From Desulfopila aestuarii DSM 18488 (GTDB taxonomy: Bacteria > Desulfobacterota > Desulfobulbia > Desulfobulbales > Desulfocapsaceae): a stretch of DNA of 64,000 nt. The stretch's first letter is position 1; every line of letters starts with the position of its first letter. Positions 54,321 through 61,978 of this stretch are shown here, piece after piece. Below the pieces are notes generated by a model. It was not told the origin of the DNA, ran no database searches, and saw nothing but the letters and a program-made list of their open reading frames with translations. Location: the NCBI RefSeq assembly GCF_900143695.1, contig NZ_FRFE01000019.1, forward strand, positions 43,892 to 107,891. The letters are read 5' to 3'. The translations under genes and the position numbers were made by a program.

Positions 54321-55467
54321 TATTTTCCCTTATGCCGCAAAAGATCTGTATGACTGGCTGACCACCAGGCAGGACATGGTGCTGCTCGACGTCCGTAACT
54401 CCAAGGATTTTGCACGATTTCCAGTGGAAGGTCCGTATCCGTTTGAAATGAAGAATATATCCTACTTCGATTTCATGGAGATTGAAGAGGAATCAGTAGC
54501 AAAGCTTCCGAAAGGAAAACCGATACGGGTTGTCTGTGCCAGTGAAGGTTCGGCCCAGTTTGTCGCCGATATCCTCGCCAATAATGGATTCACCGATGTC
54601 GGATATCTCGTGGGTGGCATCAAATCCTGGGGCAACGTCCTGGCGCCAGTACTGCTGAACGAGGGGGAGGAATTCCAACTCTATCAGTTTATCCGGCCCG
54701 GTAAAGCTGCCTGCAGTTATGGACTCGCTTTTGGCGGGGAATTGATGCTCTTTGATCCTTCCCGTGCCATCGATTTTTATCAGGACTTTGCCAAGGAAAA
54801 AGGGTTGAAGATCATTCGAACCTGCGAAACCCACCTCCAGGCCGACTACATCGCCGGCAGCCGACTGCTGAGAGAGGCAACAGGTGTTGAGATTATCGCC
54901 AATGAAAATGATTTTTCCGGAGCACAATTCAGCTACACCAAGGCCCAGGACGGCCAGCTCCTCAGCTTTTCCAAAGGCGGACCTGAAGTGAAGGTGATGT
55001 TCACCCCCGGCCATACCCCAGGCTCCACCTCCTATATCATCGACAACCGTTTCTTCATATCCGGTGATACGGTGTTTCTCCAGTCTGTCGGCCGACCGGA
55101 TCTCGGTGGCAAGGTGGACGAGTGGTCAGATATCCTTTTCAGCACCCTCAAGAAAGTCCAGCAGCTCGCCCCCAACCTGATCGTACTGCCAGGGCACTAT
55201 ATCAGCTGGCAGGAGGCAAACGCAGGTCTCGCTTTCGCCGCTCCACTCAGCCAGGCCATCGAACACAACAAATCCATCTACGCCATCGACAACGAGAAGG
55301 ATTTCCTCGCCTTCATCAAGGATAACATGCGGGAGCAACCCAAGGAATACGCAACCATCCGCAAGATCAACGCCAACCTCGAACAGGTTGAAGACGACAA
55401 GGCAGAAGAGCTGGATTTAGGTAAGAATGAGTGCGCGGCTTCAGCGCATAAGAAGGCGATGGGGTGA
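54316..55467 (+). CDS. Rhodanese-metallo-beta-lactamase fusion, persulfide dioxygenase-like
   Basis: A 383-residue fusion. The N-terminal rhodanese domain (about 5-110) has Cys74 in VVCASEGSAQ. The ETHE1-like metallo-beta-lactamase domain (about 118-325) has ETHLQADYIAG where ETHE1 has THxHADH: H173 and D177 remain, but the second His is Gln175 and the last is Tyr178. H233 (TPGHTPGS) and D251 (SGDTVF) are present. Human ETHE1 binds its single iron with the equivalents of H173, H233 and D251, so a mononuclear site may survive. AAGAGGAGAAGG precedes the ATG. Confidence 0.85.
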   Translation: MSIFPYAAKDLYDWLTTRQDMVLLDVRNSKDFARFPVEGPYPFEMKNISYFDFMEIEEESVAKLPKGKPIRVVCASEGSAQFVADILANNGFTDVGYLVGGIKSWGNVLAPVLLNEGEEFQLYQFIRPGKAACSYGLAFGGELMLFDPSRAIDFYQDFAKEKGLKIIRTCETHLQADYIAGSRLLREATGVEIIANENDFSGAQFSYTKAQDGQLLSFSKGGPEVKVMFTPGHTPGSTSYIIDNRFFISGDTVFLQSVGRPDLGGKVDEWSDILFSTLKKVQQLAPNLIVLPGHYISWQEANAGLAFAAPLSQAIEHNKSIYAIDNEKDFLAFIKDNMREQPKEYATIRKINANLEQVEDDKAEELDLGKNECAASAHKKAMG

Positions 55468-55470
55468 GGA

Positions 55471-55554
55471 GTTAGGAGTTAGGAGTTAGGAGTTAGGAGT
55501 TAGGAGTTAGGAGTTAGGAGTTAGGAGTTAGGAGTTAGGAGTTAGGAGTTAGGA
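55471..55554. repeat. (GTTAGGA)12 microsatellite
   Basis: Twelve perfect head-to-tail copies of the heptamer GTTAGGA begin 3 bp after the stop codon of the preceding gene, introduced by GAGGA. Such a perfect run is expected to vary in copy number by replication slippage. Confidence 0.97.
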
Positions 55555-55584
55555 AATTGAACTTCATGAAATATTAATGTCAAT

Positions 55585-55621
55585 AAAAAAGGTGAGTTGG
55601 ACGGATCCAACTCACCTTTTT
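55585..55621. terminator. Bidirectional intrinsic terminator
   Basis: AAAAAGGTGAGTTGG pairs with CCAACTCACCTTTTT around a 6-nt loop, with A and T tracts on the two sides. It can end transcription of the rhodanese-MBL gene on plus and of rubrerythrin on minus. Confidence 0.92.
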
Positions 55622-55639
55622 CTCGTTTCCCCTACCCCG

Positions 55640-55755
55640 AAGTAAGCGGTTTCAGACGGCCTGAGATCCGAGGACTTGACATATCCGCTATATTTAAGAT
55701 ATGCGGATATGTCACGTGACGAAGGAGATCAGGCCGTATCAAACCGCGATTACTT
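55640..55755. repeat. Compound palindrome at the rubrerythrin 3' end
   Basis: Outer arms AAGTAAGCGGTTTCAGACGG.. (from 55640) and their near complement ..CCGTATCAAACCGCGATTACTT (to 55755) enclose an inner hairpin GACATATCCGC/GCGGATATGTC (about 55677-55713). The last bases overlap the rubrerythrin stop codon. The 116-bp structure resembles a REP- or MITE-type element more than a simple terminator. Confidence 0.7.
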
Positions 55756-56292
55756 AAAATACCTATTGAGGAGCCCTGCAAAAGCCTGCCCATGACGAGC
55801 CTCATCCTTGCACATCTCGTGAACGGTGTCGTGGATGGCGTCAAGATTGAGCTGCTTGGCGCGGGTGGCCAGCTCTTTTTTACCGGCGCAGGCACCATGC
55901 TCTGCAGCAACGCGGGCCTCAAGATTGGCTTTGGTATCGCCAACAACAACTTCGCCAAGCAGTTCGGCAAATTTGGCAGCGTGCTCTGCCTCTTCCCAGG
56001 CAATGCGCTTGTACGCTTCGGCAACTTCCGGGTAACCTTCACGATCCGCCTGACGGGCCATGGCCAGATACATGCCAACCTCAGTGCACTCACCGGTGAA
56101 GTTCATTTTCAGCCCTTCAACGATCTCTGCATCGACATCCTTGGCAACACCTATGACATGCTCATCGGCCCAGGCCATGACACCATCGCCCTGAAGTTTG
56201 AATTTTGCTGCACTGGCACCACACTGAGGACAGATTGCAGGAGCGGAACCATCATGAGTATAACCACACACTGTACATACATATTTCTGCAT
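55750..56292 (-). CDS. rbr: Reverse rubrerythrin
   Basis: A 180-residue protein with an N-terminal rubredoxin-like [Fe(Cys)4] site (C6, C9, C22, C25; CTVCGY...CPQCG) and a C-terminal ferritin-like diiron domain with [26 protein letters not shown] and [13 protein letters not shown] motifs. The rubredoxin at the N-terminus marks the reverse form, which reduces peroxide in anaerobes. GGAGGTGTTCC lies just upstream of the ATG. A Fur/PerR-like AT-rich stretch (ATTGAGAATCATTA, about 56324-56337) sits in its upstream region; that match is loose. Confidence 0.93.
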   Translation of the reverse strand: MQKYVCTVCGYTHDGSAPAICPQCGASAAKFKLQGDGVMAWADEHVIGVAKDVDAEIVEGLKMNFTGECTEVGMYLAMARQADREGYPEVAEAYKRIAWEEAEHAAKFAELLGEVVVGDTKANLEARVAAEHGACAGKKELATRAKQLNLDAIHDTVHEMCKDEARHGQAFAGLLNRYFK

Positions 56293-56512
56293 TGGAACAC
56301 CTCCGTAAGAGTTATTATTTGCTATTGAGAATCATTACTGCTTGATTGAATGCCACAATACCGAGTCTCGATTATCTTTGCAACATTTTTTTTCTCTTTG
56401 TATAAAGAAGCCCGCATCATACGCACGAATTGCGATGCTTTTTCTGCACGTTTTCGCCCTTCGCGACGTGAGAATCAACAATGAATTGGGAACATAGAAT
56501 CGTGGGACCTTC

Positions 56513-57301
56513 ATGAAAATATATGCTGATTACGACGAAGAACCCCGCGAAGAATTTCTGGCGCTGCCGGCAGCACTCTACCGGCAGCTGTATGATCTTG
56601 AGTTACATGACTTCAGCGATGATTTTCCCTTCTATCAAGAACATTTGCCCCCCTGCTCCGAGATCCTCGAACTCGGCTGCGGCAGTGGCAGATTGACCCG
56701 CCTTCTCACGAACGCCGGTCACTGTATCACCGGGATAGATCTCTCTCCCCCCATGCTCCTGGCAGCACAAACGCGGGCACCTGGCAGCCGCCTCGTCTGT
56801 ATGGATATGCGAAAGATCGCTTTTCGCACTACCTTTGCCGCAATCATCATCCCCTACAATACTCTGAATCTGCTGGCCGATAACGATGATGTCGTACGCT
56901 GCCTCACGTGCTGCAGGGAGCATTTGCAACCCGAGGGGCAGTTGCTCATCCAGCTGTACATTCCCAACACAAACCCTAGCCCTGAAGACTCAACCTCTTT
57001 TCAATTCCAAATCTTCGATCGCCCGGAAGGTGGAAGAGTCGTTAAAGAAACACTCCGCACCTTCCACCCCGCCACCACAACCATCACCATGGAAGAGCGC
57101 TACAAAATTCGACCAATGAACGGAGTAGAACCAAACTGCAATTACAAGCACACCATGACGCTGAACGCCAATTCCCGAGAAACATGGCTCAATATCATCA
57201 ACTCAGCAGGCTTCACCATCACATCTGCTTCCTCATCCTACACTCCGACAAGCCCAACCGCCCCCACCCTCCTCCTCATTAAAGCCTCCACTCCCCTCTA
57301 A
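56513..57301 (+). CDS. Class I SAM-dependent methyltransferase
   Basis: A 262-residue methyltransferase with motif I ILELGCGSGRLTRLL (about 51-65), GIDLSPPMLLAA (motif II) and an atypical motif IV region IIIPYNTLNLL. The substrate cannot be told. It is divergent from rubrerythrin and is not obviously part of the redox pathway. The C-terminal ~20 residues (SSSYTPTSPTAPTLLLIKAS) are low complexity, and the following DNA is CCCCTAA repeats, suggesting the repeat tract may have extended the reading frame. Confidence 0.85.
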   Translation: MKIYADYDEEPREEFLALPAALYRQLYDLELHDFSDDFPFYQEHLPPCSEILELGCGSGRLTRLLTNAGHCITGIDLSPPMLLAAQTRAPGSRLVCMDMRKIAFRTTFAAIIIPYNTLNLLADNDDVVRCLTCCREHLQPEGQLLIQLYIPNTNPSPEDSTSFQFQIFDRPEGGRVVKETLRTFHPATTTITMEERYKIRPMNGVEPNCNYKHTMTLNANSRETWLNIINSAGFTITSASSSYTPTSPTAPTLLLIKASTPL

Positions 57302-57330
57302 CCCCTAACCCCTAACCCCTCACACCTAAC
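57290..57330. repeat. CCCCTAA repeat tract
   Basis: Three to four copies of CCCCTAA/CCCCTCA starting at the last codon of the methyltransferase gene (its stop is the TAA of the first unit). The complement is GTTAGGG, one base from the GTTAGGA array 1.8 kb upstream. Confidence 0.8.
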
Positions 57331-57344
57331 TTTTTTCCAATCTC

Positions 57345-57386
57345 TTGACCTAGATCAAAGTTTCTGAGACAATTTCCAGGTACTCT
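57345..57386 (+). promoter_or_regulatory. CRP/FNR-type operator and promoter of hcp
   Basis: TTGACCTAGATCAA (57345-57358) is a palindrome of the CRP/FNR family type. A -10-like TACTCT (57381-57386) follows so that the operator would be centred near -41.5, the class II activator position. In delta-proteobacteria hcp is known to be controlled by HcpR, a family member; that regulator is the first candidate. A near-identical site lies at 60101-60114. Confidence 0.75.
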
Positions 57387-57496
57387 CTTTCTAAACGATG
57401 AGAGAGCAACAACCCGCCTCCATCCTTGCTTGATGTTCATTCAACGCACTTCAAACAGTCCGCCCCGGCGGACCAATACCTTCTCAGGAGGACACC

Positions 57497-59131
57497 ATGT
57501 TTTGTAATCAATGCGAACAGACCGCTCAAGGAACCGGCTGCACCAAAGTTGGCGTATGCGGAAAAAAGGAAGAAGTAGCCAGCCTGCAGGATCTTCTTAC
57601 CTATGCAGTACAGGGCCTTTCTCTTGTGGCCGTGGAAGGTAGAAAGGTAGGCGTGGTCGACAAGGCTGTTGACCGCTTCACCGCTGAGGCAATTTTTGCC
57701 TGCCTGACCAACGTTGACTTCGATCCGATCCGCTTTCAGAACTGGATCGCCACCGCCGTCAGCCTCCGTGAAAGCTTGAAGACAACAGTCAAAGCCGCCG
57801 GCGGCAACGTCGACTTTGCCGAACCCCAGGCCGCATTCACCCCGGCCGCAACCATCGCTGGCCTTGAAGATCAGGGTGCCAAGCTCGATTTCATCAACAG
57901 CCTCGATGCCAATGAAGATCTTCGTTCACTCAAGCAGATCACCGTCTATGGCGTGCGGGGTCTCGCTGCGTATGCCGATCATGCCGCCATCCTTGGCCAG
58001 GAAGACGAAAGCGTTTTCACCTATATTCATGAGACAATGGCTGAGTTGACCCGACAGGGTCAGGACCTGAATACCCTCGTCGGCATGGCACTGAAATGCG
58101 GGGAAGTAAACCTCAAAGCCATGGAACTGCTCGACGCAGGCAACACTGGTACCTACGGTCATCCTGTTCCAACCCCGGTTCCCCTTGGCCAGAAAAAAGG
58201 CAAGGCCATTCTCGTCTCCGGCCACGACCTGCACGACCTCGAACTGCTGCTCAAGCAAACCGAGGGTAAAGGAATTAATATCTATACCCACGGCGAGATG
58301 CTGCCCTGCCACTCCTATCCGGAGTTGAAGAAATACAGCCACTTCTACGGCCACTATGGTACCGCCTGGCAGAACCAGGCCAAAGAGTTCCCGCTCTTCC
58401 CGGGTGCCATTCTGTTCACCACCAACTGCATTCAGAAGCCTGCCGAGTCTTACAAGGCCAATGTTTTCACCACCGGCCTGGTTGGCTGGCCTGATGTTAC
58501 CCATATCGGTGCCGAGAAAGATTTCACTCCGGTGATCAATCGTGCCCTCGCCCTCGAAGGCTTCACCTCGGATACCGACAAAGGTACTGTACTTACCGGA
58601 TTTGGCCGCAACACCGTACTTGGCGTAGCCGATAAAGTCATTGACGCGGTGAAAGCAAAAGCGATCCGCCACTTCTTCCTGGTTGGTGGTTGCGACGGTG
58701 CCAAACCCGGCCGTAACTACTATACCGAGTTCGTTGAGCAGGTTCCGGCCGACTGCATGATTCTCACCCTGGCCTGCGGAAAATTCCGTTTCTTTGACAA
58801 GCAGCTGGGCGACATCGGCGGCATTCCTCGCCTCCTCGATGTCGGACAATGCAACGATGCATACTCTGCCATCCAGATCGCAGTTGCATTGGCCGGTGCG
58901 TTTGAATGCGGAGTCAACGATCTTCCGCTGTCGATGATACTCTCCTGGTATGAGCAAAAAGCTGTTGTTATTCTGCTCACCCTGTTGAGCCTCGGCATCA
59001 AAGACATCCGTCTCGGACCCTCCTTGCCGGCCTTTATTACCCCGAACGTGCTGAACGTACTGGTGGAGAATTTTGCCATCAAACCGATTGCCGCAACCCC
59101 GGCTGAAGATCTGAAGACAATTCTCGGCTGA
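57497..59131 (+). CDS. hcp: Hybrid cluster protein (hydroxylamine reductase / NO reductase)
   Basis: A 544-residue class I Hcp. The N-terminal Cys set C3, C6, C15, C21 (MFCNQCEQTAQGTGCTKVGVC) binds the [4Fe-4S] cluster. Hybrid-cluster ligands are in HGEMLPCHSYPEL, FTTNCIQKP, LVGGCDGAKPGR, ILTLACGKFR and DVGQCNDAY. Hcp reduces hydroxylamine in vitro and acts as a high-affinity NO reductase in vivo in E. coli. AGGAGG lies 5-6 nt before the ATG. It is followed by a terminator and a sirohaem/Fe-S gene. Confidence 0.97.
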   Translation: MFCNQCEQTAQGTGCTKVGVCGKKEEVASLQDLLTYAVQGLSLVAVEGRKVGVVDKAVDRFTAEAIFACLTNVDFDPIRFQNWIATAVSLRESLKTTVKAAGGNVDFAEPQAAFTPAATIAGLEDQGAKLDFINSLDANEDLRSLKQITVYGVRGLAAYADHAAILGQEDESVFTYIHETMAELTRQGQDLNTLVGMALKCGEVNLKAMELLDAGNTGTYGHPVPTPVPLGQKKGKAILVSGHDLHDLELLLKQTEGKGINIYTHGEMLPCHSYPELKKYSHFYGHYGTAWQNQAKEFPLFPGAILFTTNCIQKPAESYKANVFTTGLVGWPDVTHIGAEKDFTPVINRALALEGFTSDTDKGTVLTGFGRNTVLGVADKVIDAVKAKAIRHFFLVGGCDGAKPGRNYYTEFVEQVPADCMILTLACGKFRFFDKQLGDIGGIPRLLDVGQCNDAYSAIQIAVALAGAFECGVNDLPLSMILSWYEQKAVVILLTLLSLGIKDIRLGPSLPAFITPNVLNVLVENFAIKPIAATPAEDLKTILG

Positions 59132-59158
59132 TAGTTTATAGTAGCTTCCGCTGAAATG

Positions 59159-59193
59159 AAGGCAGGGCGCCCCACGGCACCCTGCCTTTTTTT
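59159..59193 (+). terminator. Intrinsic terminator after hcp
   Basis: AAGGCAGGG (59159-59167) pairs with CCCTGCCTT (59180-59188), followed by a run of T. It lies 28 bp before the next gene, so that gene depends on readthrough or another promoter. Confidence 0.88.
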
Positions 59194-59221
59194 ATACCTG
59201 CCGGGTTATTCAACAGACATT

Positions 59222-59869
59222 ATGAACCACACGACATTTCTGCTCGTTCCCAATTTCCGTGTCGAGACCTTCACCATTGAGCAACTCGAACTGCTTACAC
59301 ACGTTCTGCAAGACCATCATGTCAATGGGGTCAAGTTCACCGCCGCCGGGCGTTTGCGTGTTGCCGGGATCGACCGGCAGCAACTTGATGTCATCGCCGA
59401 AGCGCTGCAACCGCTGGCAAACGGTCCGGTAACCGATTGGATCACAACCATTCAGTCCTGCCCTGGTAAGGAAGGCTGCCGGTATGGTACCCGCAACGGC
59501 GAGGAGCTGGCAGCCAGGATTGAGGCTATAATCTTACCTGTACCACCTCCGGCCAAGATCAAGATCGGTATCGCCGGCTGCAGTATGTGCTGCACCGAAC
59601 CCTATGTCAGGGATATTGGCCTTCTCGCTGAACAAAAAGGCTGGAAATTGATCTTCGGCGGCAACGCCGCGGGCAGACCACGGATCGGCGACACCATTGC
59701 CGAAGGCCTGAGGGACGATGAAGTTATTGAATTGGTCCAACGATGCCTTACTGTATATGTGCATCATGCAAAACCAAAAATGCGCACAGCGAGGTTTATG
59801 GAATATTTTGGAGTCGAGGCCTTTCACCGAAAACTTTTCGATGAAGACATCGGGGATACAAATGCGTAG
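59222..59869 (+). CDS. Nitrite/sulfite reductase-type sirohaem and 4Fe-4S half-protein
   Basis: A 215-residue protein. An N-terminal ferredoxin-like half-domain (about 5-70, VNGVKFTAAGRLRVAGI) precedes the sirohaem/[4Fe-4S] motif: SCPGKEGCRYG (Cx5C) and AGCSMCCTEP (Cx3C). It is about one third the size of a full sulfite or nitrite reductase, so it is a single-repeat small form. Similar short proteins occur in anaerobes with unclear roles; a role in nitrite or NO response is suggested by hcp just upstream. The start at ATG 59222 lacks a strong ribosome-binding site. Confidence 0.82.
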   Translation: MNHTTFLLVPNFRVETFTIEQLELLTHVLQDHHVNGVKFTAAGRLRVAGIDRQQLDVIAEALQPLANGPVTDWITTIQSCPGKEGCRYGTRNGEELAARIEAIILPVPPPAKIKIGIAGCSMCCTEPYVRDIGLLAEQKGWKLIFGGNAAGRPRIGDTIAEGLRDDEVIELVQRCLTVYVHHAKPKMRTARFMEYFGVEAFHRKLFDEDIGDTNA

Positions 59870-60100
59870 CAGTTTTTTTTCTGATTACCCCGAAAGTTCA
59901 GCTACATGAAGTGAGGAGAGAGGAGTGAGAAGCGCCTGCATGAAATGGTAGTGCCCGTTCCAACAATATGAAAATAGGAGAAATTCTGTTGAGTGATCAC
60001 TTTCCAATATGTCACGCCTTACACCTCACACCTCTCACCTAACCTTATCAGGCTGAGAGTGAGGGGGAGTTAAATATTTTTTTTCGAAAAATAAACGTTC
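59870..60100. other. Intergenic region with short repeat tracts
   Basis: No gene seen. GTGAGGAGAGAGGAGTGAG (near 59912-59930) and CTTACACCTCACACCTCTCACC (near 60017-60038) are opposite-strand versions of the heptamer family and can pair imperfectly as a hairpin. Confidence 0.6.
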
Positions 60101-60141
60101 TTGACCCAGATCAAATCATTTCCGCTCTATTCTGTTACCAT
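60101..60141 (+). promoter_or_regulatory. CRP/FNR-type operator and promoter of the polyferredoxin gene
   Basis: TTGACCCAGATCAA (60101-60114) differs by one base from the hcp site. A -10-like TACCAT (60136-60141) keeps almost the same distance as at hcp (35 against 36 bp from the start of the site). The shared geometry suggests one regulator, probably HcpR, controls both genes. Confidence 0.75.
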
Positions 60142-60218
60142 AGAATCATGATCACAACGGGCAGCACAGGCCGCCCCTCAACAATCCGCCCAATGATGAC
60201 GAGCCACGGAGGTTCACT

Positions 60219-60977
60219 ATGAAGAATGTACGCAAGATTATCAAAATTGACGAAGAACTCTGTGACGGCTGCGGGCTCTGTGTTCCCGACTGCGCTGAAG
60301 GTTCCCTGAAGATTATCGATGGTAAAGCCCGACTAGTGGCTGACAAACTCTGTGACGGCCTGGGCGCCTGCCTCGGTGCCTGCCCCCAGGGCGCCCTGCA
60401 GATCATTGAACGGGAAGCGGACGAATTCGATGAGGAGGCCGTTGAAGAATATCTGGCCGCAGAAAAGAAAAAAGCAGCACCTGCAACAGCTCCGAAAGCC
60501 ATGGACTGCGGCTGTGCCTCAACCCATATCCAGAGCTTTGCACCGATCAGTTCCTGCCAGGCCGCCAATGTACCCAAAAACCTCGGCGACGGTGCAGCTT
60601 CCGCCCTGAACCACTGGCCTATCCAGATTCGCCTGGTACCGCCCACCGCACCCTTTTTGCAGAACGCCAACCTGCTGATCGCCGCCGACTGTACGGCCGT
60701 TGCTGCCCGCAGCTTTCAGGAAAAATACCTGGACGGTAAGGCTGTGATGATGGGCTGCCCCAAATTTGATGATGCAGAGATGTATGTCGACCGGTTCGCC
60801 GAGATCCTGAAGAATTGCAACCTCAACTCCATCACCGTGCTGATCATGGAAGTGCCCTGCTGCTCTTCAATGAACGTCATCGTCCGCCGGGCCATTGAAA
60901 AATCGAAGGTCACCATCCCGGTAGAACAGGTAACGCTCTCCGTCCGTGGCGAAGAGATTGAACGGAAAAAATGGTAA
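60219..60977 (+). CDS. Ferredoxin-domain Fe-S protein, likely FrdX-type partner of Hcp
   Basis: A 252-residue protein. The N-terminal 2x[4Fe-4S] domain has a complete motif CDGCGLC...C (15-25) and a second motif CDGLGACLGACP whose second Cys is Leu, as is usual in this family. A charged linker (about 72-95) follows, then a ~150-residue domain with further Cys (CGCAS, SSCQA, ADCTAV, GCPKF, PCCSS). HcpR regulons in other bacteria include an hcp-linked ferredoxin called frdX; position and operator fit that role but identity is inferred. CGGAGG precedes the ATG. Confidence 0.82.
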   Translation: MKNVRKIIKIDEELCDGCGLCVPDCAEGSLKIIDGKARLVADKLCDGLGACLGACPQGALQIIEREADEFDEEAVEEYLAAEKKKAAPATAPKAMDCGCASTHIQSFAPISSCQAANVPKNLGDGAASALNHWPIQIRLVPPTAPFLQNANLLIAADCTAVAARSFQEKYLDGKAVMMGCPKFDDAEMYVDRFAEILKNCNLNSITVLIMEVPCCSSMNVIVRRAIEKSKVTIPVEQVTLSVRGEEIERKKW

Positions 60978-60984
60978 TAAAAAA

Positions 60985-61102
60985 CCAGGACTGAGGACTA
61001 AGTGCTAAGTCCTTAGTCCTCACCACCCAGCACCCAGAACTTAGCACTTAGCACTTAGCACTTAATACTCAGCACTCAGCACTCAGCACTCAGTCCTTAT
61101 CC
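60985..61102. repeat. ACTTAGC/ACTCAGC repeat tract
   Basis: About 110 bp of tandem short repeats between convergent genes: three to four ACTTAGC units then three to four ACTCAGC units, with flanking GGACTAAG/CTTAGTCC inverted pieces. It is a further member of the post-stop microsatellite family with a different unit. Confidence 0.8.
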
Positions 61103-61621
61103 TTAGTCCCATGGCAGAATGGGTATCGCCGAAATGCTGTTTTTCGGCGATCCTTCAATGACTCTATTCGAATAGGTAAGATACACCAGGCAATTACGTT
61201 TTTTATCGTAAAACCGCACCACCTGCAGGGTTTTAAAAAGCAGAGACGTCGACTTCTGAAAAACCTGCTTACCGTCATCCTTACCCGACTTGATGCGCTC
61301 AGACAGCTCGATTTTACCAGTCTGCCGACAGGCCAGCGAGGCATCCGAAGTATCTTCCGCCAGTCCCATCGATCCACTGATACCACCGGTCTTTGCCCGA
61401 CTCAGGTAACAGGTCGCACCCGCAATATCAGGATCATCAAAAGCCTCGACCACGATCTTGTCATTGGCACCCAACACCTTGAACTTGGTGCGAACCTCCC
61501 CAATCTCCTCCGCCATCGCCGAACCGGCAAAGATCCCACCGGCAACAACCACCAATCCCAATATCATCCATCTTTTTACAAATTTTTTTCCTGATAACAC
61601 ACTGGTCTCCATTTTTAACAT
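61103..61621 (-). CDS. creA: CreA family exported protein
   Basis: A 172-residue periplasmic protein. A Sec signal peptide ends around GSAMA before EEIGEV. The mature part has [28 protein letters not shown] and [13 protein letters not shown]...[14 protein letters not shown], hallmarks of CreA (gene first named in E. coli near creBCD). The function of CreA is not known. Start is uncertain among closely spaced ATG/TTG codons; the chosen ATG is 61619-61621. Confidence 0.9.
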   Translation of the reverse strand: MLKMETSVLSGKKFVKRWMILGLVVVAGGIFAGSAMAEEIGEVRTKFKVLGANDKIVVEAFDDPDIAGATCYLSRAKTGGISGSMGLAEDTSDASLACRQTGKIELSERIKSGKDDGKQVFQKSTSLLFKTLQVVRFYDKKRNCLVYLTYSNRVIEGSPKNSISAIPILPWD

Positions 61622-61710
61622 CAACTGTCGGTTGATCTCTTAACGTGTATGGTATACTTTTTCCATTCCGCGAAAAACATAAGTCTTTAATAACAAAATG
61701 CCATCACGAC

Positions 61711-61971
61711 ATGAACGTTACCTTATACAAATCGAGCTTATGCCCCCGCTGCCACCTTGCACGCAAGTATCTGGAGCAGCTCAAAGCCGATCAGCCCGAT
61801 CTGGAAATCGAATACGTCGATATTCTCGTCTCTCCCCGGCGGACGCTCAGTGATGGGGTCCGGATGATCCCCGCCATCAAATCAGGCCAGGACATACTGA
61901 GCGGAATTTTTCTCGACAAAAAAACACTCGCCGCGTTCCTCGACAAAATTCGGCAGAATTCAACACGCTGA
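61711..61971 (+). CDS. Thioredoxin/glutaredoxin-fold protein with CPRC
   Basis: An 86-residue protein: MNVTLYKSSLCPRCHLARKYLEQL, with a CxxC redox motif (CPRC, 11-14), a cis-Pro-type MIPAI segment near residue 58, and a short C-terminal helix. It is a glutaredoxin-like thiol-disulfide or metal-handling protein. The start at ATG 61711 begins the fold directly; no clear ribosome-binding site is visible. It lies 7 nt before the next gene, implying cotranscription. Confidence 0.8.
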   Translation: MNVTLYKSSLCPRCHLARKYLEQLKADQPDLEIEYVDILVSPRRTLSDGVRMIPAIKSGQDILSGIFLDKKTLAAFLDKIRQNSTR

Positions 61972-61978
61972 CCTCATT

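Noticed and set aside
55471..55554. CRISPR array
   Set aside because: The units are 7 bp with no spacers; it is a microsatellite.
56321..56340. Fur or PerR box upstream of rubrerythrin
   Set aside because: GAGAATCATTA resembles part of the consensus, but the second half-site is poor; kept only as a remark in the gene entry.
57926..58957. 343-codon minus-strand frame
   Set aside because: Antisense to hcp, with no recognisable protein.
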